10,367 bases of DNA, from contig URDV01000060.1 in the NCBI GenBank assembly GCA_900546605.1, positions 1-10,367 on the forward strand. The letters run 5' to 3'. The notes beneath the pieces were generated by a model that did no database searches, was not told the origin of the DNA, and worked only from the letters and a program-made list of their open reading frames with translations. The first letter of the stretch is position 1, and every line of letters begins with the position of its first letter. The DNA is from an uncultured Prevotella sp. (GTDB lineage: Bacteria > Bacteroidota > Bacteroidia > Bacteroidales > Bacteroidaceae). Of the stretch, positions 1-6,821 are shown one piece after another. A program made the position numbers and the translations under genes.

Positions 1-26
1 GGGCGTCACTAACTAACATGCTTTGA

Positions 27-74
27 CCCAGGGTGTCGCTTCGCTTGCCCTGGGCGCTTTTGGGCTTTCAGCCC
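27..74. repeat. Double-hairpin REP-like repeat
   Basis: Two adjacent inverted repeats are visible. CCCAGGG (27-33) pairs with CCCTGGG (48-54) around a GC-rich loop, and GGGCT (62-66) pairs with AGCCC (70-74) around TTC. Tandem short GC-rich hairpins in an otherwise AT-rich non-coding stretch resemble the dispersed REP-like elements found between genes in Bacteroidales genomes. No T-run follows, so a simple intrinsic terminator is less likely. The family assignment is from general resemblance only. Confidence 0.5.
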
Positions 75-194
75 GTACATATTGTTGCAGAATATGATGA
101 TAAAATAGCCTCAATATCGTGCAGAAAAAAATCGGATTTTGAACACCCTACCTAACGGGGTGAGGCTGGCGCGTGAAGCATTGTTTAGTAATAT

Positions 195-279
195 GCAAAA
201 AAATAACTTGTGCAACTTTTGACGGGTACTCCTTAATGATAGCAAGCTATTATCAATTTCTGCGCGAGTTATTTTTTGC
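195..279 (+). other. Long stem-loop, candidate structured RNA
   Basis: Positions 195-214 and 261-279 form a stem of about 19 pairs. The outer half pairs GCAAAAAAATAACT with AGTTATTTTTTGC, with one extra A on the left arm. The inner half pairs CTTGTGCA with TGCGCGAG, using two G-U pairs if the plus strand is transcribed. On the minus strand those two positions would be A-C mismatches, so the fold favours plus-strand RNA. The loop carries a second small hairpin (ATAGC AA GCTAT, around 239-250). No promoter or known RNA family was recognised. Confidence 0.3.
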
Positions 280-290
280 CCCCTTAATAC

Positions 291-712
291 TTACCCTTGT
301 TTTTCTCGTCTAATCGGATACGCACCACGGAGGGCTTCAAAGTTTTCGGGATGTGTTTTGAGGGCAACGGAGTCACGTTGTGGGTCGTAAAGGCAAAGCG
401 CTTCATACTGTTTGCCATACCCTTGTGGATAATAACAAAAGTCTGTGGGGAGTGTTGGTGCACTAATAGCATGGAAAGGAGAAGGGTCAATGCCAACGCG
501 CTACAGCTTGCAACGCCATGCGTGTGCCATTAGCCTTGCCATCGGCACTATAGCCCGCAATGTGTGGTGTAGCAATGTAAGCATCGGCAAGTAATTGACG
601 GTCGATGTTAGGCTCGTTTTCCCAAGTATCAATAATAGCAGCACGCAACAAATGCTTGTGTAATGCGTCTTTTAAAGCCTCAGTGTCAACCACCTCACCA
701 CGATTTCTATTT
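291..712 (-). pseudogene. pdxB: Erythronate-4-phosphate dehydrogenase remnant (5'-truncated, frameshifted)
   Basis: This is the C-terminal part of PdxB, the NAD-dependent enzyme that oxidises 4-phosphoerythronate in the DXP-dependent route to pyridoxal phosphate. On the minus strand the frame starting at 729 reads NRGEVVDTEALKDAL, then DTWENEP, then TPHIAGYSADGK. These match the end of the NAD-binding domain and include the family's catalytic Glu (in WENEP) and His (in PHIAGY). That frame stops at 487-489 right after MALQAVARWH. The homology resumes in the frame one base downstream as GIDPSPFHAIS, continues with YYPQGYGKQYEALCLYDPQRDS, and ends FEALRGAYPIRREKQG at 291-293, which is the typical PdxB C-terminal dimerisation tail. 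The gene therefore carries a frameshift near 487-495 and lacks its N-terminal half, including the catalytic Arg region. The upstream side is replaced by the 3' end of the LuxR-type gene, with the junction near 703-712. It is very unlikely to make active enzyme. A single-base sequencing error could explain the frameshift but not the missing 5' half. Confidence 0.85.
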
Positions 713-1705
713 TTCAGCCCCCATAGCATTCAGCAAAGTTTCTCTCAAATCATCGGTTGTGGCAAGTCCGAGTTTCTTGCGGATGTGTATACGCACTGTG
801 CTAATGTTATTAGGCGTTTTGTTAAGAATGGCGGCAATCTCTAATATGGTTTTCCCGCCTATAATCAAGCGACACACCTCTTGCTCAGTAGGGGTTAGCA
901 TAGGCAATACGGCTGAAATGTCGGCATGTTGCATTCGGCGTTGCGCCACTCGCTGCTTCACTGCTTTAATGAGGTTAGCTTCTGTGCGCTCGTCAAGAAG
1001 GTCGAAAAAGTGCGTAATATCCTTATCCTGCATGCCTCCACGTCCTAACTGTATGTAAGCAAGCAGTTCCGTCTTGGTCATGTGGAAGGTGGCAAGCAGT
1101 CGGTTGAGTGTAGAGTGGTAGTCCTCGTTTTCGCGTTGCATACCGCCAATGCCCTGTCTTATCAGTTCGCCCAATATGCAAGTAAATATCTCCACAATCA
1201 CAAAAATCAACACAAGTTGTTTGTTGATTTCCCCACCAGAATTTAGGTAGGCAAATGTGATGGTGGCAATGCTTAGGCTGGCAATGATGGCAGGGACGTG
1301 TCTGACAACTGCCATGACAAGATAGATAATAAGGGCAAGCGAAATGACTTGGTTAAACAGAATGGTATCGACAAACCCTTCAGGACGCTCTAATGTCATG
1401 CACATAATGCGTGCACTGTCTGTTAGTTGTGTCAATATGCCGAACGTGGTTATAGCAACTTTCAGCGACAAGCGTTGCAGCAAATAGCAAACAAAAATAA
1501 CCAGCGTTGTCACCCAAGTTAGGGCAGACAATGCTTGTAGCGCAACATGGTTGCGACCGATAAATCCGAAGATGTGCATAGGCACACCAGCCACAATTAC
1601 TGACAAACTAAGCACCAAAAATGTGATAAGACACATACGTTGTTGCCAATTGTGGCTACGACGGTCAAGAAAAATGGTTAGCCGTTGTGTAAGTTTTAAA
1701 CTCAT
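707..1705 (-). CDS. Membrane-anchored LuxR-family transcriptional regulator
   Basis: The 332-residue protein has two parts. Residues about 20-190 form a series of roughly six hydrophobic segments (for example LITFLVLSLSVIVAGV, VTTLVIFVCYLL, VISLALIIYLVMAVV, LVLIFVIVEIFTCIL). Residues about 270-316 form a GerE/LuxR helix-turn-helix: LTPTEQEVCRLIIGGKT, then EIAAILNKTPNNIST and a basic recognition helix ending RKKLGL. The stretch between them (about 190-265) is polar and probably helical, so it may link membrane sensing to DNA binding. There is no receiver or kinase domain. The start ATG at 1703-1705 follows an A-rich leader, usual for Bacteroidetes. The gene is divergent from the BspA-like gene at 1929, and their shared intergenic region carries phased direct repeats and a strong promoter, which makes this protein the natural candidate regulator (inference). 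Its last codons overlap the frame of the pdxB remnant. The ligand or signal is unknown. Confidence 0.85.
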   Translation of the reverse strand: MSLKLTQRLTIFLDRRSHNWQQRMCLITFLVLSLSVIVAGVPMHIFGFIGRNHVALQALSALTWVTTLVIFVCYLLQRLSLKVAITTFGILTQLTDSARIMCMTLERPEGFVDTILFNQVISLALIIYLVMAVVRHVPAIIASLSIATITFAYLNSGGEINKQLVLIFVIVEIFTCILGELIRQGIGGMQRENEDYHSTLNRLLATFHMTKTELLAYIQLGRGGMQDKDITHFFDLLDERTEANLIKAVKQRVAQRRMQHADISAVLPMLTPTEQEVCRLIIGGKTILEIAAILNKTPNNISTVRIHIRKKLGLATTDDLRETLLNAMGAEK

Positions 1706-1720
1706 TGTTTTTCAGTATTT

Positions 1721-1780
1721 GGTAAGTAGGTTTTCAAAATCATTAGAACCACCCTATAATCATTTTGAATACCGACCTTA
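1721..1780. repeat. Imperfect palindrome related to the 9.0-9.4 kb repeats
   Basis: GGTAAGTAGGTTTTCAAAAT (1721-1740) is inversely repeated as ATTTTGAATACCGACCTTA (1762-1780) with a few mismatches. Between them lies TTAGAACCACCCT (1743-1755). All three parts recur downstream: the arm sequence at 9241-9264 and, inverted, at 9404-9429, and the central block at 9210-9222 and, inverted, at 9039-9051. It looks like a short or internally deleted copy of that repeat family. It sits just upstream of the LuxR-type gene and could also form a hairpin in its leader. Confidence 0.65.
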
Positions 1781-1784
1781 TGTA

Positions 1785-1792
1785 CAAAGGTA
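1785..1792 (-). promoter_or_regulatory. Possible -7 box for the LuxR-type gene
   Basis: On the minus strand these bases read TACCTTTG, an exact fit to the Bacteroidetes -7 element TAnnTTTG. No TTTG is present at the expected -33 position, which instead falls in the TTACGCC repeats, so the call is tentative. If used, the 5' leader would be about 70 bases and would contain the palindrome at 1721-1780. Confidence 0.3.
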
Positions 1793-1807
1793 GTGCTTTT
1801 TAATGGT

Positions 1808-1847
1808 TTTACGCCTTTTTACCCTCCTTTTTACGCCTCATTACGCC
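1808..1847. promoter_or_regulatory. Phased TTACGCC direct repeats, candidate operator
   Basis: TTACGCC occurs at 1809-1815, 1831-1837 and 1841-1847, with a degenerate copy (TTACCCT) at 1820-1826. The start-to-start spacings are 11, 11 and 10 bases, one turn of the helix, so all copies face the same side of the DNA. The array ends 20 bases before the -33 box at 1867, a position typical of an activator, and also covers the upstream part of the possible leftward promoter. Binding by the adjacent LuxR-type regulator is inferred, not shown. Confidence 0.5.
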
Positions 1848-1866
1848 TATTTATGGTAGTGATATT

Positions 1867-1897
1867 TTTGGGGGGTTGTTTCCTTCGTTTAATTTTG
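1867..1897 (+). promoter_or_regulatory. Bacteroidetes-type promoter for the first LRR gene
   Basis: TTTG at 1867-1870 is followed after exactly 19 bases by TAATTTTG at 1890-1897. This matches the -33 TTTG / -7 TAnnTTTG promoter of the Bacteroidetes primary sigma factor. Transcription would begin near 1902-1905, giving a leader of about 25 bases before the ATG at 1929. Confidence 0.75.
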
Positions 1898-1928
1898 CAT
1901 GAAATCTTAACTCCCCAACAATTAAAAC

Positions 1929-4040
1929 ATGATGAATCATTTTTATCTCAAAAACACTCGCAGCATGTTATTCAGCATGCTGCTTTCGTTGCTGATGTGT
2001 GTAGTAGGTGCAAGCAAAGCATCAGCTGACAATGTTGTGCCGCGCAATCCGATTGTGCGTATCGACAATGGTCCTACTTATTCTGACAATGGCACCGAAG
2101 TTACGCTTAAACTTTGGATGTACAACTACGATGGCAACAATGCGTGGTTTATTGGCGATGTATATCTTACAATTGATGGGGTAAAGGTATGCAAGCTTAA
2201 TGACATGTGGAATAAGATAGCCAATGTATCCAACGAAAAAAACATTAAGAACTATCAGAATGGTGGCAACGTAGGGTCGCAAGGCACGATTATGCTTAAT
2301 GGCGTAAACGTAGGTACTGCGCAATTTCGGAATGCGAAAAAAAATCAGACGTGCAATGACAATTCTAATAAGACAGAAACAAAATGGACGACTATCGACC
2401 TTAAACTTTCTTTCAACAAGTCGTTTGCTTACAATCTACACAAAATAAACGTGGAAGGTAAGTGGCGTGACCGGTGTGATAATAAAAATATGGCTGATAA
2501 AAATTGGAACATCGAAAATACTATTAATGGCTACATTTACCCTTCTGATTTAAAGATTGAACGTATAGGCTGGAATTTTAGATTGTCGTGGATTGAACAA
2601 AAACATAACTATTATGTAAAGTCTGATGGCAAGTGGGTTTTATATAAACATTTGGATGATACAAGTGTTAAGGTAGCAGAAATTCAAAGTCCAACCGTCA
2701 TAGGTTATATAGAAATTCCACTCAAAGATTTCAGCTGTAACGCTACATACTATATTACCTTTGTTCCCAGCACGTTTACTGAAGCTGAAACCATTTGTGG
2801 TTTGACAACATCAGCTTCTAAAGGAGGGCATTCTATAATAAATGGATTGTGTAGTAATTGCAAACATTCTTTGTTACAATACCAAACAACTGATGGGAAG
2901 ATTGTGTCTTTCGATGGAAACAAAGACTTTGGTGCCAACATTCTATCGCATACAGTTGATAAAACTGGGAATTGCGTGATAGAATTTGACGGACCTATAA
3001 CAACAATACCAGATCATGCATTTTACTTAAAAAATCTATGTAATAGTATTTACATTCCGTCTACTGTAAAATCAATTGGCGAAAATGCCTTCTATAAATG
3101 TAAACTTAGTGGTAAACTTACCATTCCAAATTCTGTAACTAAAATCGGCTCAAATGCGTTTTATAAATGCTCTGGTTTAACAGGGAAACTTACCATCCCT
3201 AATTCTGTAAATGAAATCGGCCATCATGCGTTTTCTGGTTGCTCAGGTTTTAATGGTAAATTGACTTTATCAGATAAATTAGTAAAAATTGAAGCTTGTG
3301 TGTTTGATAATTGCTCAGGTTTAACAGGTGCCCTCACCATCCCCAATTCTGTAACTGAAATTGCTGGAAGTGCGTTTTATAATTGCTCAAGTTTTACAGG
3401 GGATCTTACCATCCCCAATTCTGTAACTAAAATCGGCTCAAATGCGTTTTATAATTGCTCTGGTTTTAATGGAAAGTTGAGTTTATCTAATAAATTAATT
3501 AATATTGGATATAGAGCTTTTGAAAATTGCTCAGGTTTTACAGGTGCCCTCACCATTCCCAATTCTGTAACTGAAATTGGTGGAAGTGCGTTTTATAAAT
3601 GCTCAGGTTTTACAGGTACCCTCACAATCTCCAATTCTGTAACTGAAATTGGTGGAAGTGCGTTTTATAATTGCTCAAGTTTTACAGGTGCCCTCACCAT
3701 CCCTAATTCTGTAACTGAAATCGGCTCATATGCGTTTTGTAAATGCTCAAGTTTTACAGGTGCCCTCACCATTCCCAATTCTGTAACTAAAATTGGTGAA
3801 TATGCGTTTTCTGGTTGCTCAGGATTTACAGGTGCCCTCACCATCCCTAATTCTGTAACTGAAATCGGCTCAAAAGCGTTTAGTTATTGCTCAGGTTTTA
3901 AAGATAAATTGACTTTATCAAATAAATTAGCAAAAATTGAAACTTATTCTTTTTGTTATTGCACAGGTCTTACTGGCGACCTCATTATACCTAATTCTGT
4001 TTCTGTTTCTGTCACTGTTCGTTCAAAAACATTATCGTAG
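1929..4040 (+). CDS. Secreted BspA-like leucine-rich-repeat protein, probably 3'-truncated
   Basis: The 703-residue product starts with a Sec signal peptide (hydrophobic core LFSMLLSLLMCVVG, likely cleavage after ASA at residue 33). Residues about 34-300 have no recognised domain and look beta-rich. Next comes a CSNCKH pair of cysteines and the linker QYQTTDGK...DFGANILSH...IEFDGPITTI, familiar from BspA proteins. From about residue 357 to 690 there are about 14 LRR_5 (TpLRR) units of 24 residues with consensus LTIPNSVTEIGSxAFYxCSGFTGA. BspA-type repeats are cell-surface or secreted and have been linked to binding of host matrix proteins and to coaggregation. At the DNA level the 72-base units are nearly identical. 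Unit 15 breaks off: after LIIPNSV the sequence turns into VSVSVTVRSKTLS and stops, without a T9SS sorting tail like that of the next gene. The 3' end was therefore probably lost by recombination, though a natural variant end cannot be excluded. ATG 1929 or 1932 could be the start; both follow an A-rich leader about 25 bases after the predicted transcription start. Confidence 0.85.
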   Translation: MMNHFYLKNTRSMLFSMLLSLLMCVVGASKASADNVVPRNPIVRIDNGPTYSDNGTEVTLKLWMYNYDGNNAWFIGDVYLTIDGVKVCKLNDMWNKIANVSNEKNIKNYQNGGNVGSQGTIMLNGVNVGTAQFRNAKKNQTCNDNSNKTETKWTTIDLKLSFNKSFAYNLHKINVEGKWRDRCDNKNMADKNWNIENTINGYIYPSDLKIERIGWNFRLSWIEQKHNYYVKSDGKWVLYKHLDDTSVKVAEIQSPTVIGYIEIPLKDFSCNATYYITFVPSTFTEAETICGLTTSASKGGHSIINGLCSNCKHSLLQYQTTDGKIVSFDGNKDFGANILSHTVDKTGNCVIEFDGPITTIPDHAFYLKNLCNSIYIPSTVKSIGENAFYKCKLSGKLTIPNSVTKIGSNAFYKCSGLTGKLTIPNSVNEIGHHAFSGCSGFNGKLTLSDKLVKIEACVFDNCSGLTGALTIPNSVTEIAGSAFYNCSSFTGDLTIPNSVTKIGSNAFYNCSGFNGKLSLSNKLINIGYRAFENCSGFTGALTIPNSVTEIGGSAFYKCSGFTGTLTISNSVTEIGGSAFYNCSSFTGALTIPNSVTEIGSYAFCKCSSFTGALTIPNSVTKIGEYAFSGCSGFTGALTIPNSVTEIGSKAFSYCSGFKDKLTLSNKLAKIETYSFCYCTGLTGDLIIPNSVSVSVTVRSKTLS
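3109..3990 (+). repeat. 72-bp tandem repeats within the LRR coding region
   Basis: The bases coding for the LRR units repeat every 72 bases. For example, CAGGTGCCCT or a one-base variant begins at 3541, 3613, 3685, 3757 and 3829, each followed by near-identical ACCATCCC and AATTCTGTAACTGAAAT blocks. A larger 216-base unit is also visible: the variant KLTLSDKLVKIE unit and its relative KLSLSNKLINIG lie exactly three units apart. The repeats are translated throughout, so this is not a CRISPR array. Confidence 0.8.
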
Positions 4041-4144
4041 TCCTGGCAAATCAAAGAGAGACATCATTTCGCAAGAACAGTATAGAAAGTGATAGATACG
4101 TCTCGAAAAAGAACACATTAGAGGACCATTTAATACTACTCAAC

Positions 4145-5683
4145 ATGAAACATTTTTGTCATAAAATATGCTTGGTCGTACTAGCATGCTTTTCTTACTT
4201 ATCGGCATCTGCTTATGATTTCGAGGCAGATGGTCTATACTTTACAATAACCTCCCTTAAGGATCTAACTGTAAGTGTAGACGGAGCCTTTAGCTTCGGG
4301 GATAAATTAGTTATACCTCAAACCGTTGCTTATAAAGGCAGGACTCTTACTGTTACAAGTGTTGGAAATAAAGCTTTTTCCGGTGCGAGTTACGTTTATG
4401 CCAGCCCCTTACACTCCGTGTCACTTCCTAATACAATATTGTCAATAGGTGACTACGCATTTTCTGATAATATAAATTTGACTGAAGTCGTGCTGCCAGA
4501 ACAATTATTGGAAATAGGAAGATACGCATTTTCGTATACCTCAATAAAAGACATAAGGTTTCCATCATCATTAACATCAATAGGGGAATCCGCATTTAGC
4601 CGCACTAAACTTTGTTCTATTGCTCTGCCAGATAATATGGAAGATATTCCACCTTATTGTTTTTACGATTGCGATTCTTTGAAATCCATACAATTGCCAA
4701 AACGACTTAGATCTATTGATTACTGTGCTTTTGAAGGTTGTAGAGCACTGACGAATTTTACTATTCCACCTAGTGTTGTAAAAATATCGCCTTCTATTAT
4801 CTGGGGTTGCTCGAATATATCAAAATTGACTATTGGGAAAGGGTTGAACGGCCTACCCTTCTCCCATAGTCTTTATAATGGTTATGTTTATGGAGCATCA
4901 TCACTCGAAACTCATTATGAGCGAGGGGAGGAAACCTCGTACTTTTCAAATAAACTCGACACTGTAATCATAGAGGACGCACCCGATGAATTCAGTATAA
5001 AAGGATACATAAGCAATTATGGTTGTTATGATGATAATGATTATCTTACCTACCCCGCATTTAGTAATGGGCTAGACTATTTTTATGTGGGGCGTCCTTT
5101 GATAGATATAAGTAAATGGGATGATTTTGAGGTAGCTAAGGTTCATACTGGAACTATTAAAAAACTAGAGATTGCTGGCACATGTACAGAAAATCCACGG
5201 TTCTATCAATGGGTTGATACGCTAATATTAGGAAAAAACATAGCGTCTTTTTATGTAGATAGATTAAACGAATATGATTTGGATATGATTATCTGTAAAT
5301 CTACTACTCCTCCTGTTGTTTGCAATGGGCCGTTTTTGAATAAAGTATATGCTGGTGCTACACTATATGTCCCCAAAGGTTGTAAAGATGCTTATAGTAA
5401 AGACTCTGAATGGGGCATATTCTGGGATATTCAGGAATTCGAAGACGATTGTAATACAGAAATGACGAATGTAACAAATGTAACAGACACCCCCAAAGAC
5501 ATATCAATAACCACCCAAAATGGCTCAATCATAGTAAGCAACGCACCTCATAACACTCTTGTACAAGTCTATGATTTACAGGGCGCATTAGTTGCAAAAT
5601 CACAACGTAGTGTAATAAGCGGACTATCTAAAGGTGCTTATCTTGTAAATGTCGGAGGCAAGACTTTCAAGGTTGCTCTTTAA
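4145..5683 (+). CDS. BspA-like LRR protein with T9SS sorting domain
   Basis: The 512-residue protein begins with a signal peptide (ICLVVLACFSYLSASA, likely cleaved at residue 23) followed by YDFEADGLYFTI, a common start of mature Bacteroidales LRR proteins. About six or seven diverged LRR_5 units span residues about 90-235 (SLPNTILSIGDYAFSD, VLPEQLLEIGRYAF, FPSSLTSIGESAF, QLPKRLRSIDYCAFEGC). The region 240-400 is LRR-like but degenerate. LYVPKGCKDAYSK near 415 is the usual cap of such arrays. A Thr/Asn-rich linker (TNVTNVTDTP) leads to residues about 452-512: ISITTQNGSIIVSNAP, VQVYDLQGALV and GAYLVNVGGKTFKVAL, the layout of a type A T9SS C-terminal domain. It should therefore be exported across the outer membrane and probably attached to the surface. 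Its repeats are far more diverged than those of the preceding gene, so the two are not recent duplicates. No promoter was found in the 104-base gap, so readthrough from the 1929 gene is plausible. Confidence 0.87.
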   Translation: MKHFCHKICLVVLACFSYLSASAYDFEADGLYFTITSLKDLTVSVDGAFSFGDKLVIPQTVAYKGRTLTVTSVGNKAFSGASYVYASPLHSVSLPNTILSIGDYAFSDNINLTEVVLPEQLLEIGRYAFSYTSIKDIRFPSSLTSIGESAFSRTKLCSIALPDNMEDIPPYCFYDCDSLKSIQLPKRLRSIDYCAFEGCRALTNFTIPPSVVKISPSIIWGCSNISKLTIGKGLNGLPFSHSLYNGYVYGASSLETHYERGEETSYFSNKLDTVIIEDAPDEFSIKGYISNYGCYDDNDYLTYPAFSNGLDYFYVGRPLIDISKWDDFEVAKVHTGTIKKLEIAGTCTENPRFYQWVDTLILGKNIASFYVDRLNEYDLDMIICKSTTPPVVCNGPFLNKVYAGATLYVPKGCKDAYSKDSEWGIFWDIQEFEDDCNTEMTNVTNVTDTPKDISITTQNGSIIVSNAPHNTLVQVYDLQGALVAKSQRSVISGLSKGAYLVNVGGKTFKVAL

Positions 5684-5716
5684 CAAAAATTATGTAATAA
5701 AGGATATAGCTAATAG

Positions 5717-5760
5717 ACTAAAGTCTCTCACCTCTAGAAATAGAGGTGAGAAACTTTAGT
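5717..5760. terminator. Strong stem-loop after the T9SS LRR gene
   Basis: Bases 5717-5736 and 5741-5760 form a 20-bp stem with one mismatch (5725 against 5752), closed by a GAAA tetraloop. The flanks carry A-rich and T-rich stretches (ACTAAAGT ... ACTTTAGT) rather than a clear U-run. It lies 34 bases after the stop of the LRR gene and 35 before the RES gene. A transcription terminator or mRNA 3'-end barrier is the simplest reading, and a control element for the RES gene is an alternative. Confidence 0.65.
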
Positions 5761-5795
5761 ACCTTTCATACAATAAACATAAAAATGACAGGATA

Positions 5796-6767
5796 ATGGA
5801 CATAAAAGAACTAGTAAACATACTCTCGAATAACTTGCCTGCAAATTATGAAGGTGTTAGTTTTTATGATTTTGCAAAAAACAAGTTAGAGGAATATGTT
5901 ACATTGTTGTCTGCTACCGATAAAAATGAATTCGACAATTTGCTTGAAGCTACAGGTGATTTGGGCCTAAATAAAAACAAAACGCAGAGACGTTTTGTTA
6001 ATCTTATAAAGGTGATAAATCAAACATGCTTGAAAATTTTGCAATTAGCTTATAAGGGCGATATGTATAATGCTATTTCTACATTGTCAAAATTAATGAC
6101 CGTATCTAAAGCAACAAAAGGGTATCTTGCAGATCGGTACTTATCCTATCTGAAGTTTGCAGCTGACGATGGGCGAATTTACTATAGGTGCCTTAAATTA
6201 AATTCTAATATAGAACCGAAAAATTGCAATCATCTACCTTATAATCTTCGACGCCATGCAAGTCCTAATCGGTTTAATCAAATAGGATTCCCGTGTTTGT
6301 ATGTTGCTTCATCTTTAGATATTGCAGAAAAAGAGTCTAATTGTAAAGTTTCTGAACATGTATATGTTGGCGAGTTTAAGTCCAAAAAGAATTTATACTA
6401 TCTAAACTTTTGTATTCCCACTAAAGAGGAAAGAGAACAGATGGCAGCATATGACACCTTCGAATATCTTGTTACATATCCACTTTTGTTTCTTAGTCTT
6501 ATAACCAAAAGCAATAAAGATTGTACTGGATTTTGTGAAGAATATCTATTCTCACAACTATTCTTTCATCTCTTATTCACAACAAAACGTGATGATATTG
6601 AGTATTGGGATGGAATACGGTACACATCAACATTGGACAGGAACGGATATAACATTGTGGTGCCTGCTTCATATAAACAGCAAGAACCACTAACAGGTGA
6701 CACAATAAGTGATTTTATTGAAGAACGTTTCGAACAAATTCGGCAATATAAAAAAGATACACTATAA
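5796..6767 (+). CDS. RES-domain protein (NAD+ phosphorylase-like fold), no antitoxin neighbour
   Basis: The 323-residue protein has no signal peptide and should be cytosolic. Residues 1-125 look helical and are not recognised. From residue 129 the RES fold is visible: YYRC (Arg131), then HLPYNLRRHASPNRFNQIGF with Arg152/153 and Arg159, CLYVASSLDIAEKES with Tyr169 and Glu178/Glu180, and near residues 270-285 DGIRYTSTLDRNGYNIV, the usual last strands of the domain. RES domains are related to ADP-ribosylating toxins. The characterised members (MbcT, and Res of Res-Xre pairs) degrade NAD+ and are held by an Xre-type antitoxin, with conserved Arg, Tyr and Glu in the active site. Here no Xre-like or other small partner gene lies on either side. 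The Bacteroidetes form with a long helical N-terminus may be self-inhibited or belong to a different role such as defence; that is inference. The start at 5796 gives the full helical region, and the leader is A-rich without a Shine-Dalgarno sequence. The domain call is fairly secure, the activity is not. Confidence 0.72.
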   Translation: MDIKELVNILSNNLPANYEGVSFYDFAKNKLEEYVTLLSATDKNEFDNLLEATGDLGLNKNKTQRRFVNLIKVINQTCLKILQLAYKGDMYNAISTLSKLMTVSKATKGYLADRYLSYLKFAADDGRIYYRCLKLNSNIEPKNCNHLPYNLRRHASPNRFNQIGFPCLYVASSLDIAEKESNCKVSEHVYVGEFKSKKNLYYLNFCIPTKEEREQMAAYDTFEYLVTYPLLFLSLITKSNKDCTGFCEEYLFSQLFFHLLFTTKRDDIEYWDGIRYTSTLDRNGYNIVVPASYKQQEPLTGDTISDFIEERFEQIRQYKKDTL

Positions 6768-6821
6768 ATAAGATATGGTTTACTAATATTTGAACAATAA
6801 CTCAATAAACAAAAAACGACT

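Larger units (their letters stand above)
1..290. other. Non-coding region with hairpins, no gene seen
   Basis: No reading frame here looks like a protein. The stretch holds the double hairpin at 27-74, a short CACCC/GGGTG hairpin (144-148 with 158-162) flanked by GCCTCA (108-113) and TGAGGC (161-166), and a longer stem at 195-279. It lies downstream of the pdxB remnant on the minus strand, so it may include that gene's old 3' flank. Confidence 0.5.

Noticed and set aside
284..496. 70-residue minus-strand frame starting MALTLLLSMLLVHQ, which looks like a small membrane protein
   Set aside because: The same bases read in the neighbouring frame give the PdxB C-terminus (YDPQRDS...YPIRRE), so the apparent membrane protein is an out-of-frame reading.
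663..1058. 131-residue plus-strand open frame
   Set aside because: It is antisense to the helix-turn-helix region of the LuxR-type gene and has no recognisable features.
2022..2324. 100-residue minus-strand open frame
   Set aside because: It lies opposite the N-terminal region of the first LRR protein, whose frame has a promoter, start and signal peptide; the reverse frame has none of these.
3109..3990. Regular DNA repeats resembling a CRISPR-like array
   Set aside because: The 72-base period is three times 24 codons, the whole unit is conserved with no unique spacers, and it is translated as LRR_5 units.
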